From Stercorarius parasiticus (lineage: Eukaryota; Chordata; Aves; Charadriiformes; Stercorariidae), in contig VWZL01001321.1 in assembly GCA_013396915.1 (NCBI GenBank), positions 190,593 through 254,592 on the forward strand: 64,000 bases of DNA, given 5' to 3'. The notes under the pieces are model-generated. The model was not told the origin of the DNA, did no database searches, and saw only the letters and a list, made by a program, of their open reading frames with translations. This document shows positions 47,801 to 58,835 of the stretch, one piece after another (position 1 is the first letter of the stretch; every line of letters starts with the position of its first letter). The position numbers were made by a program, and so were the translations under genes.

Positions 47801-48366
47801 CCAGAAGGAAGGAAAGCCTGTCTTCTCCCTGTACCATGCAACTATATGAATTTTATTCCCTGTTCTACATGAAATTTATTCTCTGTGCCATCGGTAGCCG
47901 CATCTATTTTCTTTTTCTAAGCAGCAGTGGAAACACTCCAAGCAGTATTGTTTTAAGGTGTAGAGCAGTTCCCCCTCCTGCTCTCTTGGGGTCGTCTTGC
48001 TTGTGTCTAAGCCTATGTGAAGCTCTCATCCTCAGCTTGGTTGAGGAGAAGCAGAAGGACAGACTGATGTATAACTGTGCCCAGAGACACTAACGGTACA
48101 AGCTTCTCCAAGTGTTTTTGGGGACCATCGCATGTCTTGGCTGTGTTGGGGGATGCTGCGGTTGGGCAGTGGCTGCAGAGAAGGTGACGAAGACAAGAAT
48201 GGGTCTCCCCAGGGACAGTTGAGTCGAAGAGTCGTTTTTTCTTGTGTAGAGGAAAATGTAGTTGAAGCACGTGCTTTCCATGGTGGTTTTTTTAAACTGA
48301 GTTGGTGAATCAGGAGTTGCACTCGCTTAATTATGGTTTTGGTTGTTGTTTTTCAGTGGCTGGTGC

Positions 48367-48410
48367 TTTTTTTGTTCTTTTTTTCTTTTTTTGTTCTTTT
48401 TTTTTTTTGC
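48367..48410. repeat. T-rich low-complexity tract
   Basis: Long T runs broken by repeated GTTC/C units (TTTTTGTTC occurs twice with T-runs between), lying about 50 bases before a CR1 end. Confidence 0.85.
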
Positions 48411-48460
48411 CTGGAACAAACAGCCTGGAGAAGATTTGAATTCTTTTGTTGAGTTGTTGT

Positions 48461-48577
48461 TGAGACCCCATCCCTGGAGGGGTTCAAGGCCAGGCTGGAG
48501 GTGTCCCTGCCCAGGGCAGGGAGGTGGAAGCAGATGATCTTTAAGGTCCCTTCCAACCCGAACCATTCTATGATTCT
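48461..48577 (+). mobile_element. CR1 LINE 3' end fragment (sense)
   Basis: CCATCCCTGGAGGGGTTCAA, then GGCCAGGCTGGAGGTGTCCC, and the terminal AAGGTCCCTTCCAACCCGAA with CCATTCTATGATTCT match the avian CR1 3' end closely. About 117 bases are retained. Unlike the copy at 831 it is in the plus orientation. Confidence 0.93.
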
Positions 48578-49475
48578 TTCTGCAAAAATCCAGGTTTGTT
48601 TGTAGTGATCAGTTGTTAAATAGGAAAATCTGGCTTGTCTTGGCCCCAAAGATAGGTTTTTAGCTTCATTCTGACTTTAACTCTGTGGTTCCTGCTTTTT
48701 TTTTTAAAAAAAAAAAAAAAGGAATGCTTGGGGCGTAAGTTGTGTTTTCAGCAAATTATCATGGAGTCATTTGGTTTATTAGTGCCCTGGAAGTTGTACG
48801 CTCTTACATGCACCAAATAAGTAACAGATCCCCCTGCTTTCCTATAAATGTCTGTAATTTTCAAGAGTTTAAAGCTGGGTTTTAGACTTCAAAAAGCAGT
48901 TTTGAAAATACCTGATTCTTTATGGTTGACTTTATGGGCTCTGTCTCCCTCCTTCCCTCATGCCACTTCTGAAGCTGTCATAAATCTGGGAACAAAAGGA
49001 AGTTGAAATTTAACTCCCACTTGCCAAGATAAAAATCTTAATTCGTTATATTTGATTTACAACAACAAAAAAGTGTTGCTATGCATATACTGGTCCTTAT
49101 TTCACAGCCTCTGAAAGTGCTGCCTCACGTATTTCTGAAATCAAAAACTTTAATGTTATGGAATTCACTTAGAAAGGGAGAATGAGGAAGACGAAGAAAA
49201 GTAAGGAGAGAGGAGAACTACTCTCTTCCAAGATCAGCAGTCTTGCGAACTGCAGTTCCTTCTTATCCCAGTTAACAATTTTGAAGCGAATGGTAAATGA
49301 CAACACAAGTTGTTCCATCATTGAAGCAGTTTGGTAACTTTACCAAAAGCTATTTTAAGGCTTCTCTAAAACGTCGACAAAACTTTTTTTTATCATCATC
49401 ATTGGTGGGGTAAATAATATCAAAGAAAACATGTTCAAAACCTAATTTTTCTTCCTTTTCTTTTTTCCCCTATAG

Positions 49476-49505
49476 GTTTTTAAAATATAGCTAAGAAAAA
49501 GCACA
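49476..49505 (+). other. KTN1: KTN1 5'UTR part of exon 2
   Basis: Thirty bases between the acceptor and the ATG. An in-frame TAG lies seven codons before the start, which fixes the ATG as the first usable codon in this frame. Confidence 0.85.
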
Positions 49506-50028
49506 ATGGAGTTCTACGAGTCTACCTACTTTATCATCCTCATTCCTTCTGTGGTTATTACAGTCATCTTCCTCTTCTTCTGGCTTTTCATGAAAGAAAC
49601 TTTATATGATGAAGTCCTTGCAAAACAGAGAAGGGACCTAAAGTTTCCACCTACCAAGACTGATAAAAAGAAAATGGAGAAGAAGAAGAACAAGAAGAAA
49701 GAGGCTCAGAACGGGAACATCCACGAGTCTGACTCCGAAAGTGCACCTCGGGACTTTAAGCTTGCTGATGCCCTGGGTACGGATGAAGAGCACGTTGCTC
49801 CTGTTCCCTTGAGCGTGACCGAAGCATCTACCGGCGTTAGAGAACGGAAGAAGAAGGAGAAGAAGCATAAGGCCGTTCAAGATGACCATGTAACTAAGGA
49901 GTCGGAAGGATCCAAGTCTTCAGGCAAGAAAGTAGAACCAGTCCCTGTTACAAAACAGCCCACTCCACCATCTGAATCGGCAGCATCTAAGAAGAAGCCT
50001 GGGCAGAAGAAGCAGAAAAATGGAATGG
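49506..50028 (+). CDS. KTN1: KTN1 (kinectin) coding exon 2
   Basis: Kinectin is an ER integral membrane protein that binds kinesin-1 heavy chain, and one isoform anchors elongation factor 1 delta. This exon encodes residues 1-174. It begins MEFYESTYFIILIPSVV. Residues 8-29 form one hydrophobic membrane-spanning segment next to a short lumenal N-terminus. A lysine-rich cytosolic tract follows (K54-K65, including KKKMEKKKNKKKE), then Ser/Glu-rich linkers and further lysine clusters (RERKKKEKKHK, SKKKPGQKKQKNG). The order matches chicken kinectin as I remember it and resembles the ribosome receptor RRBP1. The start has A at -3 and G at +4. The donor is ATGG|GTATCT at 50029; joining to exon 3 gives KNGM-DDQDSK. 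The chicken sequence as I remember it has Ser where Met stands here. Confidence 0.96.
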
Positions 50029-51630
50029 GTATCTGATGTTGCATATGCTTCTTGCACAGAACGCCAAAATCGTGTTCTGCTTTTTGCAAGGCCACAGAGT
50101 GTCTCTCTCACAACTGTTCTGCCTGATCTCTATGGGACAAAGCTCACTTCTAACCTTTTCCTTTTAACGAGCTATTCACTTTTTCTCCCTGTTTTCATCT
50201 GGCAGCAATGCTCTGGTTTTCCTCCTCCCATCCTTGCTTTCCTTCTACTAAGGACTGTTGAGTGAACAGAGTAGCTCGTATCTCTGCTTTGCTTTATGAT
50301 TTGGCTACTTTGCTCTCAAGCTGTCAACATTTTGATTACCTGGAAGAAGATTTAGATGTTTGCTGTGTGCATTCTGATGTCAAGCTATGAAAAAGTGGAG
50401 TCCTAACAGCAGTTTGTCTGATAAGGAAGGGCATCCAGGGAAACTTCGTAGCAGCCTGTGCAAAACAAATCACTGTTTTAAGTGCAGACTTCATGTACAA
50501 AGAGGTGTTTGGTGTCTGATTCATGGAAAGAAGCACTTACAGCTGCTTCCCACCTCCTACACCTCTATAATTGAATCGAACTGATGCTAAAAGAAAACTG
50601 GTCCAGCCATTGTAATGGAAACATCCAACCTAGAACGGACCAAAAACTGTAGTCAGAATCACCTGTGACTGTCTTGACTGTATCCTCAGCAGAAGTAGGC
50701 ATGTCTCAGTGTGGTGACTCAGTGTTCTGACTATGAATAGAAGTTAAAAAAGAATAGGAGTAAGTGAAAACCAAAGGATTTGCAGATCACCCTTTTGAGA
50801 TGCAGGCGTAACAGGTTTGCTACAGGGAGTGAGGAAAAAGAACAACATTGCTGCTTCATGTCGTGGATTTTTTTCTTTTTCTGAAAAAAGGGAGAAAAAA
50901 GACTCACTCACTATAAAAAAAAAAAATCAAATCTTGTTTGTGAGCGTTCTCCAAAAATCTCTGTGGCATGGTTAAAATGTGGTCTGCAAGCACTGTTCTG
51001 AGGGCAGCCACAACTAACTCTTATCCTTGATTACAGGAGCTAACACCATAACCCCGTATTGTGTGTGTCGGCTCTGACAAGAATGTTATATAGCAGGGGC
51101 TGTCCAAAAAGATAAAAAATTTCTCACTAGAAACGACTTTTAAAAAGAACAATTCCCTAATGTGAAAGACTTATTTTCTGCTTCTCACAGTCCCAGTAGC
51201 TATCGGGGGTGTGTGTGTAAAATACCCAGGTGGGTTCATGGGAGGGAATAAAATACTTCCTGCCAATGAGAAACTGGTACGGGTAATGCGTGCTGTGTGC
51301 TCTGTCGCAGTAAAACCTGGGTTGGATTTGTTAAACTGTTCCTTGCATTGCTGTATGTTCTGCTTGCAGATAAGATGCCTGTCTGTCAAAACACTAGGTG
51401 CTGTGGCTCTTCACTCCTAAACCTTTCTGTTGCTTTGGGGTCTCGTCTGATATGGGGAAGCGTATGCGTTTGAGTGTGTGTATGCATATATATGGATGAC
51501 TTTGTGTTCTGATTTAAAATACATGGGTTTCTCTCTTCCGGGGGTGGACTTTGGTTATTGCAGATTTACTCATTTAGAAGTGATGATGAGAGTATATGGG
51601 AGAGCATATCGTCTTAATTGTCTGTTACAG
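50029..51630 (+). other. KTN1 intron 2
   Basis: A 1,602-base intron from GTATCT to CTGTTACAG. A-rich runs occur near 50.9 kb. No other feature is seen. Confidence 0.85.
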
Positions 51631-51768
51631 ATGATCAAGATAGTAAGACTGATTCTGTTGTATCTCCTGCCAAAAAGCAAGACCCCATCCTGCTCCACCA
51701 AGAGATAAAACAAGAAAATGTATCAGGAAAGAAGAAAGTCTCTGCAAAGAAGCAGAAAGTTGATAACG
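51631..51768 (+). CDS. KTN1: KTN1 coding exon 3
   Basis: This encodes residues 176-220 with split Asp175 and Val221: DDQDSKTDSVVSPAKKQDP, then ILLHQEIKQENVSGKKK and VSAKKQKVDN. It is hydrophilic and lysine-rich, continuing the basic cytosolic region before the coiled coil. The acceptor is GTTACAG|AT and the donor ACG|GTGAGA. The 138 bases join both neighbours in phase. Confidence 0.94.
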
Positions 51769-54161
51769 GTGAGAATACAGTCTGTGACTTAGTTCAGATA
51801 ATCCTGAGTGTTAAACCTTTTTTCTATCTGTACTTTAATTTCCAGGTAGGAAAGATTGTTCAGCCTGAGATTCTGTTATTTTATGAGCACCCGATAGCAC
51901 TGCACGCGGGATGATGTGCACCTTTCTGTGAGCTCTTTTGGATCCAAACACCCACCCTTGAATTGAGGAGTAGTATGTTGCCTTGGAGTATAAGCTGAGC
52001 AGGCTCTAAGTTGCTCTGAGCAAGGCATGTCTGGAACTGCTGCAGTCGTCTGCCCCAAACAAGACTGCAGTTTTTTTAGCCAGTTACTTTGACCACGTTC
52101 CTCTCTTATTGTCCTTTTGTTAGCTAGCTGTTGCTCCAACACAAACTGCTCATCTTTGCTGTCAAGGCCCTTACTGTTCGTCATCCCTCATTCTCTGCCA
52201 AGATGCTGTTTCTTGTCTCCTGTTGGCTCAGTCTGCCTCTGTGTTTGTTTTTTTTACAATGAGTGCCATTGTGTCTGGGCCTTTTGGGATGAGCGTGACC
52301 ATGAAGTTCTGTGAGGCCACCTTGTTAGCTTCTCAAAACTCTTCTTTACTGGGACAGCTATGAAGAAGTTGGCGGCTGGTGGCCTGCTCCTGGAGTAGAC
52401 AATGTCGGTCACTGTTTCCATTATGCTTTGATCAGGTCATTAGGGTCCAGATCAGTTGCTGGCCCTGGTCAGACCAGGTTCTTGGAACCCTGGTGGGGTC
52501 CCAAGTAGCGTATGGTTCCTGTATGTTATAACAACTGAAAAACTTTCGGATTATTCCTGAAAGAAATCTACTGATGGGGAACCTGCTGTGTGAGTTGTCT
52601 TTTACGGATGTTTTTGTGCTCTTCCTGATGCATCCATTGCCCTTTTTTTGAGGGACCACTTTATGGACTACAAGCTTGCCTGTGTATGTGGCTAATACTC
52701 AAATAAGCGTCGATACCGGCTCAGCCAGCATTAAAGCTAAGCTGTCAGTGCTACACGTAAATAGCTCATGCATTATTTGAATGCAAGCTCTTTTCTTTTA
52801 AAGCCATCTCTTCAAAATGACAGAACAAAAATTAGCTGTGGTGGGCATCAGGATTAGCCAAGACAGTACTATGGGGATTTCGGACGTTACTGATGCTGCA
52901 AAATGTCTCATTGATATTAAATAGACTTTTGAAAGGAGGGTAATAAAATGAGGAGGGAAAGTTAGTAAGGAGAAGAAGGGGAAAAGTGAGGATGGTAAGT
53001 GGATTAGATGGAGGATATTTCTGCTAGAGGAGAGCTCGCCTCACTTCAGAGCTTGCAGTGTACCTGCAGGTGTTTGCAGGCTGCTTAAGTGGAAAGACTC
53101 CCAACAGGTGACAGAAATGGTCTATAAGCCTATTTTGCTCCTTAGCAGCAGCCAGAATATAAAAGTGTTTTCTGACCGGTTCTCTGGCAGCCAGGGGTGC
53201 GTATTCATCTTGCCTGAAACCTTGCATCCCACCCAGTTCCTCTTCTCTCTGGTCTGCTGTGTGGCGTCCGTTGTCCATCAGCCTTGGGTCAGTGAGCTTT
53301 CCTGCTGTGGCACAGCTCAGTGGATAGTGTCTCACGTCCTACAGGCAGCGTGGGCCAGCAGCTCAGGCACTGGGCAAACAGCAAATCCAGCTTTGTTGCT
53401 GGCTGTATGTTGTCCCTGGCCTGTCGCTCTTCCTCTCCCCTCCCCTGCTTTTGTCTCAGCAGCGCAGGCTGAAAAGTTCTTTGGGCAGAGGCTGATCCTC
53501 AACCACGTTTATGCAGTGCTGTGTGAATGGAGGCCCGAGGTCGGTCAGTACCTCTGGGTACCTCTCTGAATATTAATGATGCCTAAAGCCTGCTCTGACA
53601 GATGAGATATCTTCATTAAGCGCGGTTGAGTCTGCATGTGAAATAAGCTTGATTGCTGTCCTTACTGCGCGATCTGCCTAAACGGTTTAGTTCGCTGGTG
53701 ATGTAATCTGGGTGAGAATGCTGGTGGTAAGGTACCAGTTTTTAACAGAATAAGGGCAAAAGACTTTACTATACTCGTGCTTCAGCGATGCTGAATGATT
53801 TCATATGCAGCCACAAGTAAACCGGTCTCATTTGACGGCATGTTTGCAACTTTCTCATTAAAGTGAAATGAAAGTCAAAATCTAAAGGTTCTTCTCTGCT
53901 ACTTGTTAAAATGCTAAAAGGCAGCTTTGGAAATAGAAATTTAATTGAAGCTATTAAATTACTATGCATTAGAGACCTTTATTTAATGAACTTACCTGAA
54001 GAGCTTTAATGAGTTAAGCTCTGAAGGATGATAGAAACAGAGAGTGTAACTAACTAGCTCTAGAGATGCTTTAATCCAACTCTTGTATGTTATGCACCTT
54101 TTCTAAAAAAGTTGATAATTATTACAAAGCTTTAACCCATCCTGTGGACTTCTGATTGCAG
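51769..54161 (+). other. KTN1 intron 3
   Basis: A 2,393-base intron from GTGAGA to GATTGCAG. It includes a double inverted repeat at 52464-52489. No gene is recognised. Confidence 0.85.
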
Positions 54162-54329
54162 TTTTGGTGGATGAACCTCTTATTCAAGCAACTACTTATA
54201 TTCCTTTGATGGATAATTCTGACACTGGCACTTTGGAAAAGCGAGAAGCGGTTGAAGTAGCAAAACAAAACGTGAATGAGGGGATCCAGAAGAGCAGTGG
54301 CAAGAAACTGAAGAATGAAACTGATAAAG
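54162..54329 (+). CDS. KTN1: KTN1 coding exon 4
   Basis: This encodes residues 222-276 plus split codons: LVDEPLIQATTYIPLMDN, then SDTGTLEKREAVEVAKQ and NVNEGIQKSSGKKLKNET. It matches the kinectin segment linking the basic region to the coiled coil. The acceptor is TTGCAG|TT and the donor AAAG|GTAAGG. The 168 bases stay in phase. Confidence 0.95.
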
Positions 54330-56642
54330 GTAAGGAACACATAATGCAGTCTGTCTTTGGCACAGCCTGCCTGGAAACCTGAGCAGGGGAGGCACGCTGC
54401 GTATGTGGGGAGGGGGATGCTCTCTTATTTGCTTGGAAAAAATGATTTGAGGAAAAGATTTGTAGTTGCAGGACACTGGTTCTTGTCTGTGCCTGTTTCT
54501 CCCCTGTCTTTTGGCACTGTTGAAAGGGCGCTGCGCCATCTGAATCCTTTTAACGCTGACTGCAGGCTTTTGTGTCCTCACAGCGAGCAAACGGGTGATC
54601 ACAGACCACACAGATGCATATGAGCTAGTTTTACAGTAGATAGTTCAGGCATCGCTGGCAGTGATGGACTCTGGAGCTTTCAGCATGAGCTGTTGGAGTC
54701 TGTGTGAGACTGGGAGTGCAGCTCTAGGGCTGTTCACGGAGCTAGTTTGGGCTGATGAGCCAGTGTGTATCTCTGAGTGCAGCACAGAGTTACCCAAAGC
54801 AAATTGCTGGTGGAGACTGAGTCTGGCACTTCCCAGCAAGACTTTAGATTTTCCTTGTAATGCAGTTAGACTTGGTTGGGACAGGGGAGCTTCCTTCATC
54901 CTCTCCTGTGGAGGCCTGGAGTGATTTACGAGCGGTGTATCCCACCCTGTAATGCTAAATAGGCCACTGACCTGCTCAAAGCATGCCAAACTTAGTGAGC
55001 CGTGAGGTGAGACCCTCAAATTTGTGAGCGGCCGGAGAGGAGAAGCCAAGTGACTGACTGAGCAGTGGCTCCCTGCTCAGGTTTGTACAGAAGGTTGGCT
55101 TGCCAGCACTGCCTGATCACTGACTGCACTCTTTGAAACCTCTGTTTTTAGACTTGTCTTCTAAAATGCTCCCTTGAAAGCTTCCTGGTGACTCTTTGTG
55201 GTATCTAGATTGGATTCCCACTTGCCTGAGGCTCCCCTTATGCTTCTAGCTCAATGGCTGTGTATTACTGCCCTGCAGCGTCCAAGCCTCTCATGTGCAC
55301 CCGTCCCTTCTCATTTCCTTTGCAAGCTGTAACCCTCTGTACAAGCTCCTAATTCTCCTGTGTCAGCTGGGATTTGCCCTCCCAATATAGAAATCTTCCT
55401 CTATTCTAATTGTAAGCTTCTTGGGTACAAGGGCAAGATCTTCCTGCCTTGAGGGAGCACAGGGCTCAGGCTGGTCCAGGCCAAGCTGCTATAGACTCCT
55501 GGCTAACCAGCCTCTGCTCCCAGGATTTTGACATATTCCTGGTAACAGCATCACATCATTCATGATGTCTGTGCAGCAGTGATGTGATCTGAAGTCTGTG
55601 GCCAAGACTCAGTTGGATTTAGGATGAGGAGAAAGCGTGCTGGAATTTCTCAGTGCTTCCCCCACGCCTCTGTGGGCTCTGTTATTCAGTGATTTGTTTT
55701 AATGCTTGGTAACTTTTCTTAAAGGCTTAGTATCACCAGCACTTCTTTGTTCTTCATTCATTTTTCAAACTTTGGAGAGGTTTGGGTTTGCGTGGCACGT
55801 TTTTAGTACCTGTGATGGGAAACCTGGACACTTCTCCATGAGCTTTGGGACGCTTTTTCTGAACCAAACACCACTTCTAAGCTTTTCCTTTTTTTCCCCA
55901 TCAATCCCTTCATGTACTTTTGTGCGCTGGTGAATATTTGACAGAGATACTGGATGCCTCGGTCTTGTGCTTCCACTTCCTTAAGTTAGGGGGCCACCTA
56001 ATGACCTGTGTGGGTGCAGCCTGTTTTTTATGAACAAATGTTCCTGCAAGAGCATAGTTGAGTTGAATTCTGTTTCCTTGTTTATGTCTCTTTAAACACT
56101 TATATATTTTCCTACTGCTGAACTCCTTCTGCAGCAGTTCATTTCCAAACTTAAAATGATGGAATATTTTTCTGATTTCCATATATTCTAATCAGAAATG
56201 TGCCAGTTCTTAAATTTGTTACTTTGTCGTTTGCATATTACTTGTGGAGCCAGGCTGTCCTTTAAATTGAGAGCTCATTTTGAATTACTGTCATAATACA
56301 CTAGAAAGGACTCTTCAAGTTCTCACGTTCATGCTATTTTTTCCCCCCAAAATCAGTGTTATGCTTTTGTCTTCTTGCTAGCAACACTATAAATGTTACC
56401 AACTGTACAAACAAAGTGGTGGGATTTTTTTTTTTCCTAAAACTGTCAGCTGGCAGATTGTTATCAGATTTAAATTGGAGATATGTTGTTTTTGTTGAAT
56501 GTTCATGACCCCTTGCTTCCTGGCATTTCAGACTGAAATTAAATGTAATGCATAATGATACCCTATCGCATGCTGTTTTGAGGCAAAATAAATAATTCTG
56601 TACGGAGTCCAAAGTAAATATATCCTCCCTTCTGTGTTGCAG
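54330..56642 (+). other. KTN1 intron 4
   Basis: A 2,313-base intron ending TGTGTTGCAG. It may contain an ancient L2/MIR-like piece near 55408-55450. No gene is recognised. Confidence 0.8.
55408..55450 (+). repeat. Possible ancient L2/MIR-type fragment
   Basis: ATTGTAAGCTTCTTGGG followed by ACAAGGGCAAGATCTTC resembles the common 3' motif TGTAAGCTCCTTGAGGGCAGGGAC of old vertebrate L2/MIR elements. The match is short, so the call is weak. Confidence 0.3.
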
Positions 56643-56773
56643 AGAATGCTGAAGTGAAATTTAAAGACTTCGTAATGGCCATGAAGAACATGATCTTCAC
56701 TGAAGATGAGGCCCGTTGCGTAGTGGAGGTGTTAAAGGAAAAATCCGGTGCAATTCATGATGTCTTGCAAAAG
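56643..56773 (+). CDS. KTN1: KTN1 coding exon 5
   Basis: This encodes residues 278-320 after a split Glu277: NAEVKFKDFVMAMKNMIFTE, then DEARCVVEVLKEKSG and AIHDVLQK. This EF-hand-like, strongly conserved segment is shared by kinectin and RRBP1 just before the long coiled coil. The acceptor is TTGCAG|AG and the donor AAAAG|GTGAAT, ending in phase 0. Confidence 0.95.
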
Positions 56774-57227
56774 GTGAATGACTGTGGGGCGGGGGGAGGG
56801 AAGACTGTTAAATAAGCAGAAGTTGCAAGAGATGCTGTCAAATTAGTGATATCAATGTTCTGTTGTGATTCCTGCGTTCTGTTTTTGGAAGACTTTTTCC
56901 AGCTGGTTGGCGCTTGCTTTGCATACAGAAAGCGGTTGTCAGATGTCTCGTGTGCTGCCATCTGCCATCCCGTGGTCTGGCTAGACAGGCTTTTGACCGC
57001 TCGTAAAGAGCAGACATAACCACGGAGAGTAGGGTATATAAGGTAGGGCTGCAGCTGCCACCTGCGTGTTGGCACGGGGGAAAGCTATCTGTGACTCTCA
57101 GGAGTGATCTTTCACGTATGTGTAAATGGGATAAGCTATAGTAGAAATTAAGAAAAACCTGCTGTGGCTGTGCACTTGATCAGCTAATTCTGTGTTTTGT
57201 AAGTCTATACATTCTAGCCTGCTGACT

Positions 57228-57358
57228 ACTTTGGATATGGAAAGGACCTCGCAGGGTTTGTAGTCCACCCTCTTACTTACAGAGCCAGCTCTGAGGTCAG
57301 ACCAGGCTGCTCAAGGCTTTATCCAGTCTGGGTTGAAACCTTCAGGGACTGACTGCAC
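57228..57358 (-). mobile_element. CR1 LINE remnant (old, antisense)
   Basis: GGAAAGGACCTCGCAGG, TAGTCCACCCTCTTACTTAC, GGCTGCTCAAGGCTTTATCC and AGTCTGGGTTGAAACCTTCA correspond in order to the reverse complement of a CR1 3' region. Divergence is high, so this is an older subfamily than the copy at 831. Confidence 0.7.
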
Positions 57359-57611
57359 CTGTGACAGTGCTCGGCCGTCTTTATTTTCTTATTTTTAAAT
57401 GTTTGTATTAAGACAGAAGAGAGTGGGTGACCACCAGTGTCTTTACAAATACCTGCTCCTCCCTCCTGTGACTCATTATGATTGTCACTTTGTGCTTGTA
57501 ACATCCTGTTTGTCACATTTGAAGTCTTGCAATTCTGTTCTTCTGCAGATATGGTACCAGAACAGAAATGGGGAACTGGATGTGTGTCAGTTCAAGTAAT
57601 GCAATATAGTA

Positions 57612-57806
57612 GCATGTCACATAATGCGGGCTGGAAGGGGCTTCAGGAGGCCATGTGGTCCAACTGCCCAAAACGAGGTCAATGTTGAATTTGGAGCAAG
57701 TTGCTCAGGGATTTTTCCAGTTGGGTCTTGAAAACCTCCAAGGACAGGGACTTCACGTTCTTTCTGGGCCCCTGTTTCAGTGCTTGACTGAAAACCCAAC
57801 AGTGGC
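57612..57806 (-). mobile_element. CR1 LINE remnant (old, antisense)
   Basis: GGCTGGAAGGGGCTTCAGGA, CATGTGGTCCAACTGCCC, GAGCAAGTTGCTCAGGGA, CAGTTGGGTCTTGAAAACC, TCCAAGGACAGGGACTTCAC and CAGTGCTTGACTG follow the reverse complement of an older CR1 type, in order, over about 195 bases. It sits about 250 bases from another antisense remnant. Confidence 0.85.
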
Positions 57807-58312
57807 ACTCTCGCAATGGTATTACCTGTTTTATTTGGAATAGTGGCCAGCTTGCTTGCTGTGTTTTTTTTTCTCCTAAAGGAAGGTTTGGTGTTAAAGC
57901 TAAACCTGTAGGATCAAAGTGGATTCCTGGGTTTGCATATGACCAAGAAATGTAAGTTTCTGTAAACGGAAATATATTTTCCCACCTGTAGCTCATGGAA
58001 GACACTGATAGCGTGTTGCACTGCGTACATACACAATACCACTAAACTTCCAACCAAATTCAGAGTGCTTTTATGGGGCTGACGCTTCCTTGCTTCTTCA
58101 GTTATCAGGCGTCACGGAGCGAAGTCTGAGCACAAAGCTTTAGAATGTTTGCCCCTTCCCACAGTTACTTCGTTCTAGGGCCAGTACACAAGTGGCCGGG
58201 CCTTGGGGATCGTTCCTCTAGTTCTGTTCCCTGTAGGATCTCTGAAACTTCGTGTGTGTCAGTGTGCCAGCAAAAACGTAGTTATGACAACTGGAGGCTC
58301 TCCTGTTGTCTT

Positions 58313-58375
58313 TGAGCGTGGGTTGGACCAGGTAATCTTGGAAGTCCCTTCCAACCTCAATTATCGAATGATTCA
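58313..58375 (+). mobile_element. CR1 LINE 3' end fragment (sense, short)
   Basis: GGGTTGGACCAGGTAATCTT, then GGAAGTCCCTTCCAACCTCA and a decayed ATTATCGAATGATTCA end match the last 60 or so bases of CR1 in the plus orientation, opposite to the other two copies in this intron. Confidence 0.85.
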
Positions 58376-58718
58376 GCATCTCTGCACTTTTTTCCTTTAT
58401 TTCTCTTAATGGCTGTTCTTTGTTTTCCCCAGTGCCACCACAGCAGCTCTCTTCCAATGCGGAAGCACCTTAAGAGCCCATTTATTCTTGTAATTGGTTT
58501 CAGTATGTTTGAAAATGCATTTCCTTGTCTAATGAAATCGGCACTGCAGGATCCATTAGAGCAGAATTGGGTACCGGTGGTGCCATGTACACCATACAGA
58601 CAGACGATTCGGGTGCAGGAGGGGCTGTTTCTTCCTCTCAAGTTTGCTCTGCCCCCTGCTAGCGTGTTCTGCAAGTACTTCTGGTGTCTATTATCATTTT
58701 TGTGTACTTGTGCTGCAG

Positions 58719-58835
58719 GCTAGCAAGGCTGAGTCGGCTGCAGCTGTACATCAGCTACAAGACAAAGAGAAAATGCTCGCTGCGATGAAGGAGGAGGCAG
58801 CCGTTGCAAAGGAGCAGTGCAAGCAGCTAAGCCAG
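58719..58835 (+). CDS. KTN1: KTN1 coding exon 6
   Basis: This encodes residues 321-359: ASKAESAAAVHQLQDKEKM, then LAAMKEEAAVAKEQCKQLSQ. It begins the long alpha-helical coiled coil, with heptad spacing of Ala/Leu/Met. Its 39 codons are in phase 0 at both ends, so skipping it would keep frame. The acceptor is GCTGCAG and the donor CCAG|GTAAAT. Confidence 0.95.

Larger units (their letters stand above)
26744..49475 (+). other. KTN1 intron 1 (probable), about 22.7 kb
   Basis: A long first intron, as in mammalian KTN1. No other gene was recognised on either strand. It holds an 8-base N gap (38832-38839), homopolymer tracts (29379-29392 A, 37611-37626 T, 43250-43264 A, 48705-48720 A), a T-rich tract and one CR1 3' end near its right border. 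The many open frames of 60-190 codons lack family signatures and overlap on both strands. It ends at a strong polypyrimidine acceptor (TTTTTTCCCCTATAG, 49461-49475). Confidence 0.6.
56774..58718 (+). other. KTN1 intron 5
   Basis: A 1,945-base intron ending GTGCTGCAG. It carries three separate CR1 remnants, listed individually; the rest is unremarkable. Confidence 0.85.

Noticed and set aside
48327..48649. Open frames around 48.4 kb
   Set aside because: They translate the T-rich tract and the CR1 end on the antisense strand, with poly-Lys/Phe runs.
54192..54611. 139-codon minus-strand open frame over KTN1 exon 4
   Set aside because: It is the antisense shadow of a real exon.
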